64,000 nt of DNA from positions 124,001-188,000 of the forward strand of contig JACKLP010000003.1 of NCBI GenBank assembly GCA_024235875.1. The letters run 5' to 3'. Below the pieces are notes generated by a model. That model was not told the DNA's origin. It ran no database searches and saw only the letters and a list, made by a program, of their open reading frames with translations. Positions 25,329 to 32,812 of the stretch are shown here, in pieces. Both the position numbers and the translations under genes were made by a program. The first letter of the stretch is position 1; the number at the start of each line of letters is the position of its first letter. This DNA comes from Burkholderiaceae bacterium (lineage in GTDB: Bacteria; Pseudomonadota; Gammaproteobacteria; Burkholderiales; Burkholderiaceae_E).

Positions 25329-26252
25329 ATGCCCGCGCCGTTCCGCTACCTCAAGCCCGGCTATGTCGCGCTGAACGTGACCGAGCCCGAGCGCTCGAGT
25401 CGTTTCTTCGAGTCGATCGTGGGCTTGACCGAAGAGCCGGGCGCCGACGGCGTGCGCTTCTTTCGCTGCAGCGCCGATCATCACAATCTCGCGCTGTACC
25501 CGAGCGATGCACCCGGCCTCAAGCGCGTCGGCTTTCAGCTCGAATCGGCGCCCGACCTCGAGCGCGCGCGCGAATGGATCGAGGCCCAGGGCTGGCCCAC
25601 CCAGGCGGTCGATGCCGATGAGCGACGCGTGCTGCGACAAGGCCCGAGCTTTCGCTTCCGGGTCCCCGAGAGCAGCCTGTGCTTCGAGTTCTATGCCGAG
25701 ATCGAGCAGGCCTCGACGCCCTTCGTGCCCACCTTGGCCAAGATCCAGCGACTCGGCCACATCGTGATCGGCTCGCCCCAGCCCGAGGCGCTGCTGGCCA
25801 CGCTCACCGAGAAGCTCAATTTCCGGGTGTCCGACTATTTCGGCGACCAGGTCACCTTCCTGCGCTGCTTCCCGAACCCCTACCACCACAGCTTCGGCGT
25901 CGCGCGCACCGAGCGAGACTGCCTGCATCACGTCAACTTCATGGTCTCCGAGATCGACGACGTGGGGCGCGCGCTGAACCGCCTGCGCAAGAACGAGGTC
26001 GAGATCGTCTACGGCCCGGGCCGGCACGACATCTCCAACTCGATCTTCCTCTACTACCTGGATCCCGACGGCATGACCATCGAGTACAGCTTCGGCATGG
26101 AGGAGTTCGCCGAGGTGGGCGCGCGCGAGGCGCGCGTGCTGCCGATGCGCCCCGAGATCCTCGACTGCTGGGGTGGCCTGCCCGCCCCGAAATTCGCCAA
26201 GGTCGGCGCCATCGAGCGGGCCGCCGGCAGTTCCGTGGAGACCCGAGCATGA
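25329..26252 (+). CDS. Type I extradiol ring-cleavage dioxygenase (VOC fold)
   Basis: Fe(II) enzyme cleaving a catechol-type ring next to the diol. 307 aa, two vicinal-oxygen-chelate modules; ATG 25329 after GAAGGAGA. The C-terminal module has the iron ligands His144, His201 (LHHVNF) and Glu252 (TIEYSF), plus the catalytic His187 and Tyr242/243 (YYLDPDG). It lies between the alpha and beta oxygenase genes and overlaps the latter by 4 bp, so ring hydroxylation and cleavage are made together. A 2,3-dihydroxy-p-cumate 3,4-dioxygenase-like role is plausible. Confidence 0.87.
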   Translation: MPAPFRYLKPGYVALNVTEPERSSRFFESIVGLTEEPGADGVRFFRCSADHHNLALYPSDAPGLKRVGFQLESAPDLERAREWIEAQGWPTQAVDADERRVLRQGPSFRFRVPESSLCFEFYAEIEQASTPFVPTLAKIQRLGHIVIGSPQPEALLATLTEKLNFRVSDYFGDQVTFLRCFPNPYHHSFGVARTERDCLHHVNFMVSEIDDVGRALNRLRKNEVEIVYGPGRHDISNSIFLYYLDPDGMTIEYSFGMEEFAEVGAREARVLPMRPEILDCWGGLPAPKFAKVGAIERAAGSSVETRA

Positions 26253-26737
26253 GCCGTACGCCAAGCCGCAGCGACGTCGAAGAGTTCCTGTACCGAGAGG
26301 CCGCCTTGCTCGATGCCTGGCAGCTGGACGACTGGCTGGCCTTGTTCACCGACGACGCCCGCTACGAGGTACCGACCAACCAGTTGACCGAAGACGCCTC
26401 ATCGAGCGAAAACCTGTTCTTCATCGCCGACGATCGCTTCCGCCTCGGCCAACGGGTCGCGCGCCTGAACAAGCGCTCGGCACACGCCGAGTATCCGCAC
26501 TCGCGCACCTGCCACATGGTCACCAACGTGCTGATCGAGTCGGTCGAGGGCGACGAACTCGTCGTGGGCGCGGCCTTTGCCGTGCACCGCTTCAAGGACG
26601 AGAACGCCGACATCTACGTGGGCCGCTATCGCTACCGGATGGTGGTCACCGACGCGGGGCTTCGCATCCGTGACAAGCGCTGCCTGCTCGCGATGGACAC
26701 GCTGCGCCCGCACGGTCGCGTCAGCATCATTCTCTGA
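26249..26737 (+). CDS. Ring-hydroxylating dioxygenase, small (beta) subunit
   Basis: Structural beta subunit of the (alpha-beta)3 oxygenase, 162 aa with a cone-shaped NTF2-like fold. Typical features are EEFLYREAALLDAWQLDDWL near the N-terminus, YEVPTN, and RTCHMVTNV in the middle. It starts in an ATGA overlap with the extradiol gene. The SDR follows after 14 bp. Confidence 0.88.
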   Translation: MSRTPSRSDVEEFLYREAALLDAWQLDDWLALFTDDARYEVPTNQLTEDASSSENLFFIADDRFRLGQRVARLNKRSAHAEYPHSRTCHMVTNVLIESVEGDELVVGAAFAVHRFKDENADIYVGRYRYRMVVTDAGLRIRDKRCLLAMDTLRPHGRVSIIL

Positions 26738-26751
26738 TTGGCGGAGCCGAA

Positions 26752-27543
26752 ATGGCCGAACGAAATCTGATGGACGCCGGCGGCCTGCGCCGCTTCGAGG
26801 GGCAGGTGGCGGTGGTCACGGGTGCTGCGCGCGGCATCGGCTTCGCGATCGCGAGTCGGCTGGCGGCCGAGGGCGCATCGCTCATGATCGCCGACCTCGC
26901 CGAGGACGAGGCCCGCCAGGCGGCCGCAGAACTGGCCGCCGCACACGGCACCCGGGTCGAGGCGTGTTCGGGTGACCTGGCCGACGAAGCGGTGGTGGCC
27001 CGCATGCACGCGCAGACGCTCGCGCAGCTCGGGCCGGCACAGGTCCTGGTCAACAACGCCGGCGGCGGCGTGATCCTGCCCTTTCTGGAGCACACGCCCG
27101 AGACCCTGCGGCGCACGATCGACCGCAACCTCTGGACCGTGCTGTGGTGCAGCCGCGCCTATTTGCCCGAGATGCTTTCGGCCGGCTATGGACGCATCGT
27201 GCACATCGGCGCCGACTCGGTTCGCAACGGCCTGGCCGACCATGCCGCCTACAACGCCGCCAAGGGCGGCGTGCACGGACTGACCACCGGGCTGGCGCGC
27301 GAATATGCCCGCAGCGGCATCACCGTGAACACCGTGGCGCCCTGCGCGGTCAACAGCGACCAGCTCGCCGCCTTCGTCGCGGCCAAGCCCGACGTGGCGC
27401 GGCGCTTCCTCGACGTGATCCCCATGGGGCGTGCGGCCGAGCTCGCCGAGGTCGCCTCGATGGTGGCCTACCTGGCCAGCCGCGAGGCCTCGTTCGTGAC
27501 CGGCCAGGTGGTCAGCGTCAACGGCGGGAGCACGATGCTCTGA
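26752..27543 (+). CDS. SDR, probable cis-dihydrodiol dehydrogenase
   Basis: 263 aa classical SDR, with TGAARGIG (about 23-30), NNAGGGV, catalytic Tyr-Lys in AYNAAK, and VNGGST at the end. As last gene of the oxygenase operon it most likely oxidises the cis-dihydrodiol to the catechol that the extradiol enzyme then cleaves. It converges on the MaoC gene. A later-acting 3-hydroxyacyl-CoA dehydrogenase is the alternative. Confidence 0.82.
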   Translation: MAERNLMDAGGLRRFEGQVAVVTGAARGIGFAIASRLAAEGASLMIADLAEDEARQAAAELAAAHGTRVEACSGDLADEAVVARMHAQTLAQLGPAQVLVNNAGGGVILPFLEHTPETLRRTIDRNLWTVLWCSRAYLPEMLSAGYGRIVHIGADSVRNGLADHAAYNAAKGGVHGLTTGLAREYARSGITVNTVAPCAVNSDQLAAFVAAKPDVARRFLDVIPMGRAAELAEVASMVAYLASREASFVTGQVVSVNGGSTML

Positions 27544-27586
27544 GCGCCAGCAGGCCTGCCGCGCCACCAGGGGCCGCGGCATCGTT

Positions 27587-28045
27587 TCAGGCGGGCAGAA
27601 CGAGCCGCAGCAAGGCGACCATCGCCGGGCGCGTCGAGCCTTCGAGCGCCATCGTACAGCCGTAGACGAGCGTGACGCGCCCCTTGTCGTCGGTCGTTGC
27701 CGCTTCCACGGCGAGCGTCAGTTGCAGGCGATCGCCGCAACGCACCGGCTCGACGAATCGCACCCGGTCATAGCCGGCCACCAGCGCGCGCCCGTGGCGT
27801 CGCACCCGCACGATCTCGGCGGTGAGCGCCGGCACCAGCGACAGCGTCAGCAGGCCATGGGCGATCGTGCGGCCGTCGGGCATCTCGGCGGCTGCGCGCG
27901 GGGCATCGACGTGGTACCAGGCATGGTCGCCGGTGACGTCGGCAAAGCGATCGATCAAGGCCTGGTCGACCCGATGCCAGCGGCTGGCGCCGAGCGTGCG
28001 GCCGACCATCGGCAGCAATTCGTGGAGGGTATCGACCTCGATCAT
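27587..28045 (-). CDS. MaoC-family (R)-specific enoyl-CoA hydratase
   Basis: 152 aa hot-dog-fold hydratase. The catalytic Asp/His dyad is visible in FADVTGDHAWYHVD, followed by IAHGLLTLSL, which is the MaoC pattern. ATG 28045. It is divergent from a kinase-like gene with a regulon site between them. It would hydrate a trans-2-enoyl-CoA to the (R)-3-hydroxy ester, complementing the crotonase-type hydratases in the island. Confidence 0.87.
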   Translation of the reverse strand: MIEVDTLHELLPMVGRTLGASRWHRVDQALIDRFADVTGDHAWYHVDAPRAAAEMPDGRTIAHGLLTLSLVPALTAEIVRVRRHGRALVAGYDRVRFVEPVRCGDRLQLTLAVEAATTDDKGRVTLVYGCTMALEGSTRPAMVALLRLVLPA

Positions 28046-28126
28046 CGCTGGAAGCTCGTCGGCGTGTGGAACGGGAACTCGACGAGCACCGACCGGGCGT
28101 GTCGCAAGGCGGCATGTCGAGGCATC

Positions 28127-28145
28127 GATCGTATGGTAGCGTACC
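28127..28145. promoter_or_regulatory. Candidate regulon operator, site 6
   Basis: GATCGTATGGTAGCGTACC; its reverse complement GGTACGCTACCATACGATC agrees with site 4 at most positions. It lies 29 bp before the kinase-like start and 81 bp from the divergent MaoC start. Confidence 0.55.
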
Positions 28146-28174
28146 GTCTGCAGTGATCGCCCGAGGCCAGCCGC

Positions 28175-29227
28175 TTGAACCAGACCACCCAGCCGACGAT
28201 CGACCTCGCCGACGATGTCGCGTTGTCGGATCGGATCGCCACCTTCCTGTCGCGCGAGACTGGCGACGCCATACGTGTCACGCAGCTCACGCGCTTTCCG
28301 GTGGGCTTCTCCTGGCTCACCTTCGCGGTCACGCTCGAGGGCTTCTCCAGCGGCGCGTCCACGCGCGAGCTGATCCTGCGGCTCGGGCCCGACTATGGCC
28401 TGTTTGCGCCCTACAGCGCGATGCCGCAGGTGTTGGCGATGCAGTCACTGACGGGTTCCGCGGTCCCGGTGCCGGCCGCCTACTGGCACAGCGACGATCC
28501 GTCGCTGCTGGGCGCGCCGTTCCTGTTCTCCGAGCGCGCGACGGGCACGGCCGTCATTCCCTGGGCCTCGGCCAGCCTCAAGCCACTCGACGACACCTAC
28601 CGGCTGCAGCTCGCCGAGGATTTCATCGCCGCGCTGGCGGCCTTGCATTGCACCGACTGGGAGAAGCAGCCGATCGCACCGATGGGCGAAGGCGCCACGC
28701 GCGAGAACGCGGCCGCACGCGAGCTCGACTTCTGGCAGCACGAGTACGAGCGCTGGGCCATGCGGCCGTATCCGCTGTTCGAATGGGGGCTGCGCTGGCT
28801 GCGCCGCCACGAGCCGGTGGCGCCACGCCTCTCGATCATCCATGGCGACTACCGCACCGGCAACTTCCTCGAGGTCGACGGCCGCATCACGTCGATCCTC
28901 GACTGGGAGCTGGTGCACATCGGCGATCCGCACGACGACCTGGGCTGGGCCAGCCTGCCGATGTACATGGGCGGGACCAAGCTGGTGTGCCGGCTCATCG
29001 AGCGCGAACGCTTCTTCGAGGCCTACCAGGCGCGGGTGCCATTCGAGGTGTCGATGAGCGCCGTCACCTACTACCAGGCCTTGTCGCTGCTCAAGCTCGC
29101 GGCTACCCACATGGCGGCCGCGCGCTGCTTCGAGGATGGCCGCTTCAACGACATGCGCATGCCGGCGATGGGCAGCCAGATCCTGCCGGTGCTGCGCCAA
29201 CTCGAGAAGGCGATCGAATCCGCATGA
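28175..29227 (+). CDS. APH-family phosphotransferase (ACAD10/11 kinase-domain-like)
   Basis: 350 aa protein-kinase-like fold; start TTG 28175 with only a weak ribosome site. It has the phosphotransferase loop IIHGDYRTGNF (Brenner motif) and the metal-binding ILDWELVHIGDPHDDL. This class occurs in bacteria beside acyl-CoA dehydrogenases and as the N-terminal domain of mammalian ACAD10/11, where it is linked to 4-hydroxyacyl-CoA breakdown. An ACAD10/11-like dehydrogenase is encoded at 44373-45629. Phosphorylation of a hydroxyacyl-CoA is the best guess; antibiotic modification is unlikely in this setting. Confidence 0.8.
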   Translation: MNQTTQPTIDLADDVALSDRIATFLSRETGDAIRVTQLTRFPVGFSWLTFAVTLEGFSSGASTRELILRLGPDYGLFAPYSAMPQVLAMQSLTGSAVPVPAAYWHSDDPSLLGAPFLFSERATGTAVIPWASASLKPLDDTYRLQLAEDFIAALAALHCTDWEKQPIAPMGEGATRENAAARELDFWQHEYERWAMRPYPLFEWGLRWLRRHEPVAPRLSIIHGDYRTGNFLEVDGRITSILDWELVHIGDPHDDLGWASLPMYMGGTKLVCRLIERERFFEAYQARVPFEVSMSAVTYYQALSLLKLAATHMAAARCFEDGRFNDMRMPAMGSQILPVLRQLEKAIESA

Positions 29228-29712
29228 ACAACTCCCACGCCCGCCTGATCGACGGCATGACCGCCACGCTGCGCAGCGAGGTGCTGCCGCGCCTGAGCGA
29301 CGACTTCGCGCGCGGCCAGGTCTTCGGTGTCATCAACCTGCTCAACACGCTGCGCGTGCGCGGCGACTGGGCGATCGGCTACCTGCACGACGAGGTCGCG
29401 GCCCAGCGCAACTCCTTCGAGCGTGCCGCCGAAATACTCGGTGAAGCCGGCGTCGAGGGCCCGGCTCGCCCCACGACGCCGCTGCCGGAACCGACCGTGG
29501 CCGCCGACCTGGAACGGCTGCGCGACGAGGGCAACGCGGCGATCATCGCCTGGCTGCACTGGCTCTGGAGCGATCCCGCCGGGCTCGATCCGGCACTGGC
29601 CGCCGGCGTCGAAGCAGCGCTGCGCGAGTCGATGCGCGCCGAAGTCAAGATCGAGCTCGCGCACTCGTCGCGGCCGATGTTTGCCGAGATGTCGCAGGGC
29701 ACCGAGGGCTGA
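29224..29712 (+). CDS. Uncharacterised protein coupled to the phosphotransferase
   Basis: Function unknown. 162 aa starting in an ATGA overlap with the kinase-like gene, so the two products are probably made together. It is helical, soluble, with repeated Leu/Ala/Glu and a conserved-looking GDWAIGYLHDEVAAQRNSF segment and IIAWLHWLWS. No signal peptide or membrane helix. It could be an accessory subunit or chaperone for the kinase. Confidence 0.75.
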   Translation: MNNSHARLIDGMTATLRSEVLPRLSDDFARGQVFGVINLLNTLRVRGDWAIGYLHDEVAAQRNSFERAAEILGEAGVEGPARPTTPLPEPTVAADLERLRDEGNAAIIAWLHWLWSDPAGLDPALAAGVEAALRESMRAEVKIELAHSSRPMFAEMSQGTEG

Positions 29713-29787
29713 TCGCAGCCGCAGTGCGCGGACCCCGTGCACGAATCAGCCGCGCCCGAAGGCCACGGCCGACCGGCTCTGCGGTTC

Positions 29788-31065
29788 TCAGTGCCCTTGC
29801 GCAGCGCCTGCCAACGCGCCGCATTCGCGCAACGCCTCGATCGCCTCGGTACTCATCCCCAGCACCTCGCCCAGGATCTTGTCGCCGTCGCCCCCGAGCG
29901 CCGGCACGAAGGGTCGCGCCTCGCAAGGCATGGCGCTGAACTTGAACGGCGGGTTCGCCACCCGGTAGTCGCCGGCCGCATCGTGGATCGTCGAGAAGCT
30001 GCCACGCTCGGCCACCTGGGGATCACGCATCGCCTCGGCCGTGCTCAGGTAGCGCGAGCAGGGCACGCCGGCATCCATCAGCGTGTGCTCGCAATCCAGG
30101 CCACTGCGCTGCGAGGTCCAGCGCTCGATCTCGCGGCTGAGCTCGGCCCAGTTCTGCTCACGCGCGCGGGCATTCGAGAAGCGTGGATCGACGAGCCATT
30201 CCGGATGGCCGATCGTGTGGGCGAGGCTCTCGAAGTTGCGCTGGCTGATCGGCGCCACGATCACGAAGCCGTCGGCAGAGCGCAGCGGCTCGTAGACCGG
30301 GCGGCGATGCTCCGACGGGAACTGCGCCTCCTGCACCTCGAAGACCATCAGGTTGAACATCGACTCGATCAGCGAGACATCGACCATCTGCCCGCGGCCG
30401 GTGCGCGCCCGCGCGAGCAGCGCCGCCTGGATGCCCGAGATCGCATGTATGCCGGCCATGACGTCAGCCATGAAGATACCGGTGTTCGCGGGCTTCGCGG
30501 CACCGTCCTGGTACTTCATATGAGCGAGGTCATAGCCGCTGGCCGCGTGAACGATCGGCGCATAGGCCGGCCGCAACGCGCCGGGGCCGGTCTGGCCGAA
30601 ACCCGAGATCGCGCAGTACACTAGCCCCGGGTTGCGCGCCGACAGGGTGTCGTAGTCGAGCCCGAGCCGCTTCATGACACCGGGGCGGAAGTTCTCCATC
30701 ACCACGTCGCAGCGCTCGGCGAGCGCGGCCGCCACGTCGCGCGCGCGCGGGTTCTTCAGGTCCAGCGCGATGCTTTCCTTGCCCGCGTTCAACTGCCCGA
30801 AGTAGGTGCTCAGGCCATCACGCAACGGCGGTCGGCCCCGGATGTGGTCACCGTGCGCCGATTCGACCTTGATCACGCGCGCGCCCAGGTCGGCCAGCAC
30901 CCGTGTGCAATACGGCCCGGCCATCATCGTACTGAAGTCGAGCACGGTGAAGCCGGTGAGCGGACGCTCGGCCGGATCGGGCGAAGCAGGGGATGCGATT
31001 TGGCTTGGGGACATCTGGAAACCCGGATCGATTGCGCTTGGCCGAGCATAGGAGGCTCGCTCCAC
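29788..31065 (-). CDS. CaiB/BaiF family CoA-transferase
   Basis: Family III CoA-transferase, 425 aa from GTG 31065 (an internal ATG at 31014 is the alternative). Motifs are LTGFTVLDFSTMMAGPYCTR, VIKVES, KESIALDLKN, YCAISGFGQTGP and the catalytic Asp in NTGIFMADVMAGIHA. It is divergent from the GntR gene, whose operator lies 8 bp from the GTG. Likely activates the substrate of the second catabolic unit with a CoA donor such as succinyl-CoA. Confidence 0.88.
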   Translation of the reverse strand: MERASYARPSAIDPGFQMSPSQIASPASPDPAERPLTGFTVLDFSTMMAGPYCTRVLADLGARVIKVESAHGDHIRGRPPLRDGLSTYFGQLNAGKESIALDLKNPRARDVAAALAERCDVVMENFRPGVMKRLGLDYDTLSARNPGLVYCAISGFGQTGPGALRPAYAPIVHAASGYDLAHMKYQDGAAKPANTGIFMADVMAGIHAISGIQAALLARARTGRGQMVDVSLIESMFNLMVFEVQEAQFPSEHRRPVYEPLRSADGFVIVAPISQRNFESLAHTIGHPEWLVDPRFSNARAREQNWAELSREIERWTSQRSGLDCEHTLMDAGVPCSRYLSTAEAMRDPQVAERGSFSTIHDAAGDYRVANPPFKFSAMPCEARPFVPALGGDGDKILGEVLGMSTEAIEALRECGALAGAAQGH

Positions 31066-31072
31066 TGCGTCA

Positions 31073-31090
31073 ACAAAAGGTTAGACCATT
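31073..31090. promoter_or_regulatory. Candidate GntR operator, copy 1
   Basis: ACAAAAGGTTAGACCATT. The reverse strand reads TGGTCTAACC, resembling FadR-type GntR operators (TGGT-N-ACCA). It differs at two positions from the copy at 35601-35618. It lies between the CoA-transferase and gntR genes, fitting autoregulation. Confidence 0.6.
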
Positions 31091-31101
31091 TAGACAAGGG
31101 A

Positions 31102-31107
31102 TATAAT
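31102..31107 (+). promoter_or_regulatory. Perfect -10 hexamer for gntR
   Basis: TATAAT ends 6 nt before ATG 31114, with no ribosome site between. Transcription would start at about the A of the ATG, so the mRNA may be leaderless. A GTG at 31178 preceded by GAGGA would be the alternative translational start. Confidence 0.5.
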
Positions 31108-31113
31108 CGGACC

Positions 31114-32049
31114 ATGACCTGGGTCAGCCTCTCCGACATCGAGCCCGGTCGGCAACCTGTTATCGAGGACGGCGGCGTGGAAGGAATCAGGCCATTGAAG
31201 GCACGCAAGGCGCCCAAGCCCGGGAGCCCGGCCGTGGCGACGGCCTCACGCAGCCGCGCGGGCACCAAGCAAACGCCTGCTCGCACGAGCGAGTCGCGGG
31301 CCGCAGTGGCGCCAACCACCGGGGCTCGCGCCGAATTGGAGTTCACGCCGGTCAAGTCGCGCCGACTGTTCGAGCAGATCTGCGAGCAGATTCGCGCCGA
31401 GGTCGAATCCGGCGCGCTGCGCCCCGGCGACAAGCTGCCGGCCGAGCGCGATCTCGCCGCCCGCTTCGGCGTCAGCCGCATGGCGGTGCGCGAGGCCTTG
31501 CGCAGCCTCGAGAACGCCGGCGTCGTGGCGCTGCACACCGGCGTGAAGGGCGGCGCCTTCATCCTCGAGGGCAGCCCGGACACGGTTCGCGTATCGATCC
31601 AGGACATGCTCTCGCTCGGTTCGATCTCGCTCTCGAGCGTGACCGAGGCCCGCTCGATGCTGCTCGAGAACGCGGTCCGGCTCGCCTGCGAGCGCGCCAG
31701 CGAAGAAGACTTCGATGCCATCGACCGCAACATCGACCGCCTCTACAAGCTCAGCGGCGAGACCCCGCAGGCGGTGCGGCTCGACATCGCGCGTGAGTTC
31801 TACGGCCTGGTCGCCAAGGCGGCGCGCAACGAAGTGCTCGAGATCCTGATCGATGCCGTCACCGACATCTCGATGCGGCTGTTCGTGCGCCTGCATCCCG
31901 AGCTGGTCAAGGGCCTGCGCCCCGCGCGCCGTCGGCTCGCGAAGGCCTTGCGCGCGCGCGATGCCGATACCGCCGTGAAGGAAATGCGCGAGCACCTGCA
32001 GAACGTACACCGGGTGCTCGAGCGCAAGTACCAGGCGACTCGCGGATAA
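31114..32049 (+). CDS. GntR-family (FadR subfamily) transcriptional regulator
   Basis: 311 aa from ATG 31114 (289 aa from GTG 31178). The first roughly 75 residues are a low-complexity Lys/Ala/Thr tail. The winged helix spans SRRLFEQICEQIRAEVESG, LPAERDLAARFGVSRMAVREALR and GVVALHTGVKGGAFI. The C-terminal all-helical FCD-type effector domain follows, with Arg/His-rich metal-binding positions. It probably senses an acyl-CoA or acid and controls the divergent CoA-transferase and the TRAP genes 4 kb away, which carry the same operator. Confidence 0.88.
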   Translation: MTWVSLSDIEPGRQPVIEDGGVEGIRPLKARKAPKPGSPAVATASRSRAGTKQTPARTSESRAAVAPTTGARAELEFTPVKSRRLFEQICEQIRAEVESGALRPGDKLPAERDLAARFGVSRMAVREALRSLENAGVVALHTGVKGGAFILEGSPDTVRVSIQDMLSLGSISLSSVTEARSMLLENAVRLACERASEEDFDAIDRNIDRLYKLSGETPQAVRLDIAREFYGLVAKAARNEVLEILIDAVTDISMRLFVRLHPELVKGLRPARRRLAKALRARDADTAVKEMREHLQNVHRVLERKYQATRG

Positions 32050-32250
32050 GGGCCGAGCTTGACCGTGCCGAGGCGCTCATGCATGAAGGCGCGCGGCACG
32101 CACTTTGGGTAGAGTCCCACCGTGCTGACGTCGTACGGCCCGCCAGGGCGTGCACCTCGGCGAGATTGGTGAACGACCGCGCCCTAACCTTGGAATCGGA
32201 CCGGCGCACGACTGGCTCGAAGCCCTCGTGGCCGAGGGGTGTGCACGGGT

Positions 32251-32676
32251 TCACTTGAAGCCGTCGTGCACGAACGCGCGCGAATAGACCAGGGTGTTGT
32301 GCTTGAAATCGAGATAGGCGTATACGCCAAGGTACTGCTTTCCCGAGAAGAATTTGAAGACCGCCATGTACCTCTCCAACGCTGGATCTTCCGGCTTTTC
32401 AGGATCTTCTTTTCGAATGCTGTCTTTGACGGGTAAGAACGTGAAGCGATCTGCTTCAATTTGTGCAAGGGCGACTTCCTTGGGGATTCCCAATGCATAG
32501 CGCCTCTGGAAGACATGGGTGATTTCCGGTTCTCGCCAAGACACGTCCGCCGCAACGAGTCGTATCTCCTTGATGAATTCCGAGCAAAATGCGCAGTAGT
32601 AGCTGGTAGCCGCATAGGCAATACCGGCAAGCGCCACTGTGATGATCAAGAGTTGAATTTTCCTGGTCTTCTTCAC
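32251..32676 (-). CDS. Hypothetical small membrane-anchored or secreted protein
   Basis: Not recognised. 141 aa from GTG 32676, with GGAG 9 nt upstream. The N-terminus KKTRKIQLLIITVALAGIAYA is a signal peptide or anchor; the rest is charged with paired aromatics (YLGVYAYLDF). Base composition is visibly lower in GC than all neighbours and codon use is different, which suggests recent acquisition. The flanking 200 bp (32050-32250) hold no gene I can support. Confidence 0.65.
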   Translation of the reverse strand: MKKTRKIQLLIITVALAGIAYAATSYYCAFCSEFIKEIRLVAADVSWREPEITHVFQRRYALGIPKEVALAQIEADRFTFLPVKDSIRKEDPEKPEDPALERYMAVFKFFSGKQYLGVYAYLDFKHNTLVYSRAFVHDGFK

Positions 32677-32812
32677 GAGAATGCTCCGGTTCTCAGTATC
32701 GCCCAGGTCGAACGGCGCTGACGACGCCGACGCCGACGGCGATGCAGTTCATGCGTGATTGGACGCGGCCCGTGCGCGTGACGGGATCGCCTTCCAGACT
32801 CGCACGACCCGA

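Noticed and set aside
23829..26264. 811-codon minus-strand frame opposite the oxygenase operon
   Set aside because: Composition is His/Arg/Val-rich shadow; the plus strand carries complete dioxygenase, VOC and beta-subunit motifs.
28175..29227. Aminoglycoside resistance gene
   Set aside because: The HGD-N and D-D motifs are those of the wide APH-like kinase family; the catabolic operon context and operator argue against antibiotic modification.
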